From: Demequina soli
GTDB taxonomy: Bacteria; Actinomycetota; Actinomycetes; Actinomycetales; Demequinaceae
Length of the DNA stretch: 64,000 bases
NCBI RefSeq assembly: GCF_000971195.1
Contig: NZ_BBLZ01000002.1
Coordinates: 1-64,000 of the forward strand
Direction: 5' to 3'
The translations under genes were made by a program, and so were the position numbers. The notes under the pieces were generated by a model that made no database searches, was not told the DNA's origin, and worked only from the letters and a program-made list of their open reading frames with translations. This document shows positions 60,611-64,000 of the stretch, in pieces (position 1 is the first letter of the stretch; every line of letters starts with the position of its first letter).

Positions 60611-61744
60611 TCAGGCGGGCAGGTCGCCGCCGTCGGCCGCGCAGCCCTTGCCCATGAGGAGGCCCTTCATGGTCGGGCCCGGCTTGGGCGGGCGGTCCTC
60701 GGAGAAGCCGTCCGCGTTGACGATGAGCTCCTGCGCGGCGGCGACAGGGCCGCCGTCGGTGGGCACCGTCAGGGTCGAGGACGGGTCGACGGAGCGCTTG
60801 AGGATCGCGAGCGCGATGGGCCCGAGCTCGTGGTGGCGCGCGACGGAGGTCACGCGGCCGACCTCGGCCCCGCCCAGCAGCACGGGCGAGCCGGGCGCGG
60901 GCAGCGAGTGCTCGGAGCCGTCGAGGTGGAGCATCGTGAGGCGGCGCGGCGGCCGGCCGACGTTGTGGACCTTCGCGACCGTCTCCTGGCCCCGGTAGCA
61001 GCCCTTGTGCAGGTGCACCGCGGTCCGCAGCCAGTCGAGCTCGTGCGGCAGCGAGTGGTCGTCGACCTCGCGCGCGGCGCGGGGACGATGCGCGGCGATC
61101 CTCACGGCCTCCGTCGCCCAGGTGCCCGCGAGGGTCCAGCCGGCGTCGACGCGCGCCTGGATCTCGTCGCCGAGCGTGGCGCGGGGCACGAGCACGATCC
61201 GCCAGGGGCGCACGGTCGCGGACAGCGCCGCCGGGTCCGCGGCGTAGGACGTGCCGCCGGCGGTGACGCCGGGCCACGGATCCACCCACGTGACCGGCTC
61301 CCCGTCGCTCGCGGGACGTGCGACGGCCTCGCCGATCGCCGCCCACTCCTCGGACGCATCGTCCACCTCGACGCGCAGCATGAAGCGCATGCGGTCCAGG
61401 AACGCGGCGAGCGCCGCGGGCGTCTCGGTGAGGAGCCACGCGGTCGTGCCGTCGTCGACCAGGCCGGCGACGTGCTCGACGCGGCCCTGCGGCGACAGGA
61501 TCATCAGCTCGGCGGACTCGCCGGGCGCGAGGCCCGCGACGGACTGCGTGCAGAGGGAGTCGAGCCACGTGAGCCGGTCGGGGCCGGTGACGGTGACGAC
61601 GCCGAGGTGCGACTGGTCGGACACGGCGCGGCCCTCCTCGAGGGCGCGCTGCTCCGCCGTCGGGTCGCCGTAGTGCCAGGCGACGCCCGCGTCGGGGCCG
61701 AGGCCCGCGACGGCGCCGTGAAGGTCGAGCAGGGGGGAGGTCAT
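60611..61744 (-). CDS. ygfZ: YgfZ-type folate-binding protein
   Basis: This 377-aa protein is related to the glycine cleavage T-protein and is needed for some iron-sulfur enzymes in studied bacteria. The signature KGCYRGQETVAKV (residues about 236-248) is intact, with the conserved Cys. VSDQSHLGVVTVTGPDRLTWL near residue 42 and PQGRVEHV are also typical. It is followed by the dtd/DUF2516 pair and preceded by the nitrobindin-like gene. Confidence 0.9.
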   Translation of the reverse strand: MTSPLLDLHGAVAGLGPDAGVAWHYGDPTAEQRALEEGRAVSDQSHLGVVTVTGPDRLTWLDSLCTQSVAGLAPGESAELMILSPQGRVEHVAGLVDDGTTAWLLTETPAALAAFLDRMRFMLRVEVDDASEEWAAIGEAVARPASDGEPVTWVDPWPGVTAGGTSYAADPAALSATVRPWRIVLVPRATLGDEIQARVDAGWTLAGTWATEAVRIAAHRPRAAREVDDHSLPHELDWLRTAVHLHKGCYRGQETVAKVHNVGRPPRRLTMLHLDGSEHSLPAPGSPVLLGGAEVGRVTSVARHHELGPIALAILKRSVDPSSTLTVPTDGGPVAAAQELIVNADGFSEDRPPKPGPTMKGLLMGKGCAADGGDLPA

Positions 61745-61769
61745 GGCTTCTGAACGCGCGAGCGGGCGC

Positions 61770-62342
61770 TCAGGATTCCTGGTCCGGCTCGACGGTGGCC
61801 GCGTCCTCGGGGCCCTCGACGCGCGACAGGCGGCCGCTCGCGTAGGACTGGAGCTCCTGGCCGAACGCCTTGAGGTCCCAGGCCCACATGAGCTCGCCGC
61901 CGACGTTGCCGTACATGCGGGTGGCCGCGCGGACGTCGGGGCCGGACTCGGTGGCGGCCGCGAAGCGGCTCGCGAGGTCGATGCGGCCGTTGCCGACGGC
62001 GCCGAAGTACGCGGTGAGCAGGCCGGACGCGTCCGCCATCACCACCTCGAGCGGGTGCTGGCCCTCGCCGAGCTGGACGCCCTCGGGCGCGCTCGGCGCC
62101 ACGCGCCAGAAGCCGGACTCGACGGACCACACCTGGCCCACCTCGCCGTCGGGCCCCATCAGCGTGATGGTCGACGTGTAGGTGAGGTACGGGCCGCCGT
62201 CGTGGTCGAAGACGACGCGCTGGCGGAAGTCCGCGGCGTCGATGCCGGGGTAGTCCACGACGCCGTGGCCCTCCCACGTGCCCACCACCCACGCGAGGGG
62301 GTAGACCTCGGGCGCGAGATCGGACGGGATGACGAACGTCAC
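61770..62342 (-). CDS. Nitrobindin/FABP-like heme-binding domain protein
   Basis: This 190-aa beta-barrel protein has the family motif GTWEGHGVVDYPGI near residue 20 (GxWxGxG), FRQRVVFDHDGGPYLTY, ESGFWRV and a C-terminal MMWAWDLKAFGQELQSYASG-like end (LMWAWDLKAFGQ). Relatives (nitrobindin, THAP4 C-domain) bind ferric heme and convert peroxynitrite. The GTG at 62342 overlaps the stop of a 36-aa gene. The heme ligand His expected near the C-terminus is not evident here. Confidence 0.8.
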   Translation of the reverse strand: MTFVIPSDLAPEVYPLAWVVGTWEGHGVVDYPGIDAADFRQRVVFDHDGGPYLTYTSTITLMGPDGEVGQVWSVESGFWRVAPSAPEGVQLGEGQHPLEVVMADASGLLTAYFGAVGNGRIDLASRFAAATESGPDVRAATRMYGNVGGELMWAWDLKAFGQELQSYASGRLSRVEGPEDAATVEPDQES

Positions 62343-62449
62343 CGCTTGGGGCCCTTCACCAGGCGGAAGCCGACGACGCCGGCGACCCAGGCGGTCGCGC
62401 CGAACGCGGCCACGGCGAGCACGGTGAACGTCACCTCGAGAGCAGTCAT
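62339..62449 (-). CDS. 36-aa membrane peptide coupled to the nitrobindin-like gene
   Basis: ATG at 62449 encodes MTALEVTFTVLAVAAFGATA, continuing WVAGVVGFRLVKGPKR: one hydrophobic helix and a basic C-terminal tail. Its TGA overlaps the GTG of the next gene. Every codon except the second ends in G or C, as in true genes here. Family unknown. Confidence 0.6.
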   Translation of the reverse strand: MTALEVTFTVLAVAAFGATAWVAGVVGFRLVKGPKR

Positions 62450-62515
62450 GCGCCGAGTGTATGCCGGGACCCAGGTCCCGTTCCACGCCCCGGCGGTGGG
62501 GGACGATGCGCCGGC

Positions 62516-62872
62516 TCAGTACACGAGGGCGGTCGCGTCGGGCGCGGTCGCCTCGGCGACGAAGGCGGCGGCGCCCGCGATGCGGGCACCGGGCAGCAGG
62601 TCCGCCTCGGTGACCTCGCGCCGTGCGGCGCACTGCGCGCACACGGTGAGCGTGCCTCCCGCGAGGATGGCGTCGCGCAGCTGGGACAGCGGCGGGGAGT
62701 GGGGGATCTCGACCTCGTCGGTGCCCGGCAGCGCGTGCAGGGTCGCGTCGCCGGTGAGCCACACGCTCACGTCGAGGCCGGACGCGAGGCCCGTGGCCGC
62801 GACGGTGAAGGCCTGCATGAGCGTCTCGACGCGCTCCGTGCCGCACGTCACCTTGACGACGAGGCTCGCCAC
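62516..62872 (-). CDS. DsrE-family protein
   Basis: This 118-aa protein follows the DsrE/F sulfur-relay fold: LVVKVTCGTERVETLMQAFT at the start, GLDVSVWLTGDAT, and a C-terminal LTVCAQCAARREVTEADLL with a Cys-x2-Cys at residues 78 and 81. DsrE proteins carry persulfide sulfur or act in redox relays. The GTG at 62872 lies one base after the DUF4395 stop. Confidence 0.85.
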   Translation of the reverse strand: MASLVVKVTCGTERVETLMQAFTVAATGLASGLDVSVWLTGDATLHALPGTDEVEIPHSPPLSQLRDAILAGGTLTVCAQCAARREVTEADLLPGARIAGAAAFVAEATAPDATALVY

Positions 62873-62873
62873 G

Positions 62874-63314
62874 TCAGCCGGCCGTGCGCGTGGTGGTGCG
62901 CTTGACGAGCAGGTAGATCTCGCAGCCGAGGCACAGGTCGAACACGCCGTTGAGGAACGACGCGAAGGTGACGAAGCCCGTGAAGACGTAGAAGCCGGCG
63001 TCGAACGAGGCGAGGCCCGAGGCGACCGCGAGGATCGCGAAGCCCAGGCCCATCTGCTGCGCGAAGCGCGGCGGGCGGAAGGACTCGGTCTCCTTGGGCG
63101 GGTCGAGGCGCGGGCGCACCAGCTTCTTGAACACCCACGACTGCACGGTGGCCTGCGGGCCGACGATCGCGCCGGGGATGAAGAGGAGCAGCAGGACGGC
63201 CATGATCGCGACGCCGCCGGCGTTCGCGCCGACGAGCAGCGCCGCGATCGAGAACGCAAGCTGGAAGAACGCGCCGAAGCGGGGGCCGCGCGGGTCGATC
63301 TGGATGTCCTTCAT
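62874..63314 (-). CDS. DUF4395 membrane protein
   Basis: This 146-aa protein has four membrane segments and the DUF4395 pattern: IDPRGPRFGAFFQLAFSIAA, IPGAIVGPQATVQSWVFKKLV, PPRFAQQMGLGFAI and FLNGVFDLCLGCEIYLLV with a Cys-x2-Cys at 128 and 131 near the membrane surface. The ATG at 63314 has a GGGAGGGAG ribosome site. Its partners here, a thioredoxin-like protein and DsrE, suggest a thiol or sulfur relay. Confidence 0.88.
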   Translation of the reverse strand: MKDIQIDPRGPRFGAFFQLAFSIAALLVGANAGGVAIMAVLLLLFIPGAIVGPQATVQSWVFKKLVRPRLDPPKETESFRPPRFAQQMGLGFAILAVASGLASFDAGFYVFTGFVTFASFLNGVFDLCLGCEIYLLVKRTTTRTAG

Positions 63315-63346
63315 GATGCTCCCTCCCTGGTAGCCGGAGTCTACGG

Positions 63347-63781
63347 CTAGATCGTGTAGTCGGTGCCGGTCCGCGGCACGGCGGCCAGGGCCTCGCGGGC
63401 CTGCTGCTCCGACGGCGCGCCGGAGATGCGCGACACCACGACGCCGTCGCCGTCGAGGAGCAGGATCGTGGGGGTGCGCATGATGTCGAGCTCGCGCGCC
63501 AGGTCGAGCCGCTCGGCGGCGTCGATCTCGATGTGGGCGACGCGGGGGTCCTCGTCGGCGATGCGGCCGAGCAGCTGCGCGGTGGGCGGGCACTTCGCGC
63601 ACATGGGCGTGGAGAACTGGACGAACGTGGCGTCGAACCCCCGCTTGGCGCCGAGCGTCGCCGACGACAGCGCGCCGGCGCGCTCGACCTCGCGCGCGAC
63701 GCCCTGGCGGCCGCGCCACCACAGCGCGGCGGCGGAGCCGATCGCGAGGATCGCGACGACGATGATGATGCGGAGCAGCAC
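63347..63781 (-). CDS. Membrane-anchored thioredoxin-fold protein
   Basis: This 144-aa protein has an N-terminal membrane helix (LLRIIIVVAILAIGSAAALWW) and a thioredoxin domain with FSTPMCAKCPPT (active-site Cys 61 and 64) and the cis-Pro motif MRTPTILLLDGDG. The start is GTG 63781 with a CGGAGGTC ribosome site. The helix orientation should be settled by topology; a cytosolic or outer thiol-disulfide role is possible. Confidence 0.88.
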   Translation of the reverse strand: MLLRIIIVVAILAIGSAAALWWRGRQGVAREVERAGALSSATLGAKRGFDATFVQFSTPMCAKCPPTAQLLGRIADEDPRVAHIEIDAAERLDLARELDIMRTPTILLLDGDGVVVSRISGAPSEQQAREALAAVPRTGTDYTI

Positions 63782-63799
63782 GGGGACCTCCGGTAAGCC

Positions 63800-64000
63800 T
63801 CAGCCGACGAGCAGGCGGCCGCCGATGTAGACGAGCGCGCCCGCAGCCAGAACGGGCGCGATGGCCGACGACATTCCCGCCATCCATCCCTTCTGCCGCG
63901 GCTCGCGGCGCGCGAGCTCCTGCAGCAGGGTGATGATGACCGCGCACAGGAGGCCCACGCCGGCTCCCGCGTACCAGGGCAGCTCGGGGAACAGCGCGCC
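63800..64000 (-). CDS. Membrane protein, C-terminal 66 residues
   Basis: The reverse strand reads ...LFPELPWYAGAGVGLLCAVI, then ITLLQELARREPRQKGWMAG and a second hydrophobic helix ending GGRLLVG before TGA (63802-63800). It has two membrane segments with a basic loop between. The start is outside the window. I do not recognise the family. It lies 18 bases upstream of the thioredoxin gene and is probably in the same operon. Confidence 0.6.
   Translation of the reverse strand, partial: GALFPELPWYAGAGVGLLCAVIITLLQELARREPRQKGWMAGMSSAIAPVLAAGALVYIGGRLLVG

Overview
The window is very GC-rich (I judge it above 70% by eye) with strong G/C preference at third codon positions, many GTG starts and many 4-base GTGA/ATGA stop-start overlaps. 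With ClpC, FKBP, DUF5317, DUF2516, DUF4395 and eukaryote-type UDP-glucose pyrophosphorylase genes, it looks like the chromosome of an actinobacterium, probably of the order Micrococcales; the genus is not determined. No prophage, insertion sequence, rRNA or CRISPR array is visible. There is one tRNA gene (Gly, CCC).

Layout. 1-4.1 kb: end of a CysQ-type phosphatase and a three-gene 2-oxoacid dehydrogenase operon (E1 alpha, E1 beta, E2) behind a 37-bp palindrome. 4-12 kb: winged-helix protein, DUF2332, a DHA2 exporter, a CopD/CtaG membrane protein and UGPase. 12-18 kb: DUF4190 protein, a 36-aa membrane peptide coupled to a GGDEF-EAL enzyme, DUF5317, tRNA-Gly, an aldose epimerase and a lipoprotein. 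18-29.6 kb: MFS transporter, ABC-F ATPase, oxidoreductases, a foreign-looking AlbA-type regulator with an AT-rich promoter, a Na+/H+ antiporter, a deaminase, FKBP. 29.6-42 kb: two two-component systems and several regulator/target pairs (ArsR-SRPBCC, TetR-ABC, TetR-MFS), most with readable palindromic operators. 42-45.5 kb: DUF4956, VTC-domain and surface lipoprotein operon beside the OmpR-type system. 46-54.9 kb: LysR/aminotransferase pair, proC, TetR, radA, mutY, aldo-keto reductase. 55-64 kb: clpC, ABC-2 transporter, dtd, DUF2516, ygfZ, nitrobindin-like protein, and a DsrE/DUF4395/thioredoxin group in which each protein carries a CxxC.

Two sequence-level signals cut across the genes. First, the 9-mer GGACGATGC (often GGGGACGATGCG) occurs 37 times by my reading, on both strands (21/16), in coding and non-coding DNA, about once per 1.7 kb where about one copy would be expected. 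It is absent from the foreign-looking AlbA gene, and once forms a perfect 13-bp inverted pair at a gene end. This resembles the DNA uptake sequences of Pasteurellaceae and Neisseriaceae, although other genome-wide signals are possible. Second, five intergenic elements of about 100 bp share inverted ends (GACCGTCCCCCACACGC type) and an inner TGCA-bounded palindrome; four of five lie between convergent genes.

All coordinates and counts were read by hand from the sequence; family names come from recognising protein motifs, not from searches.
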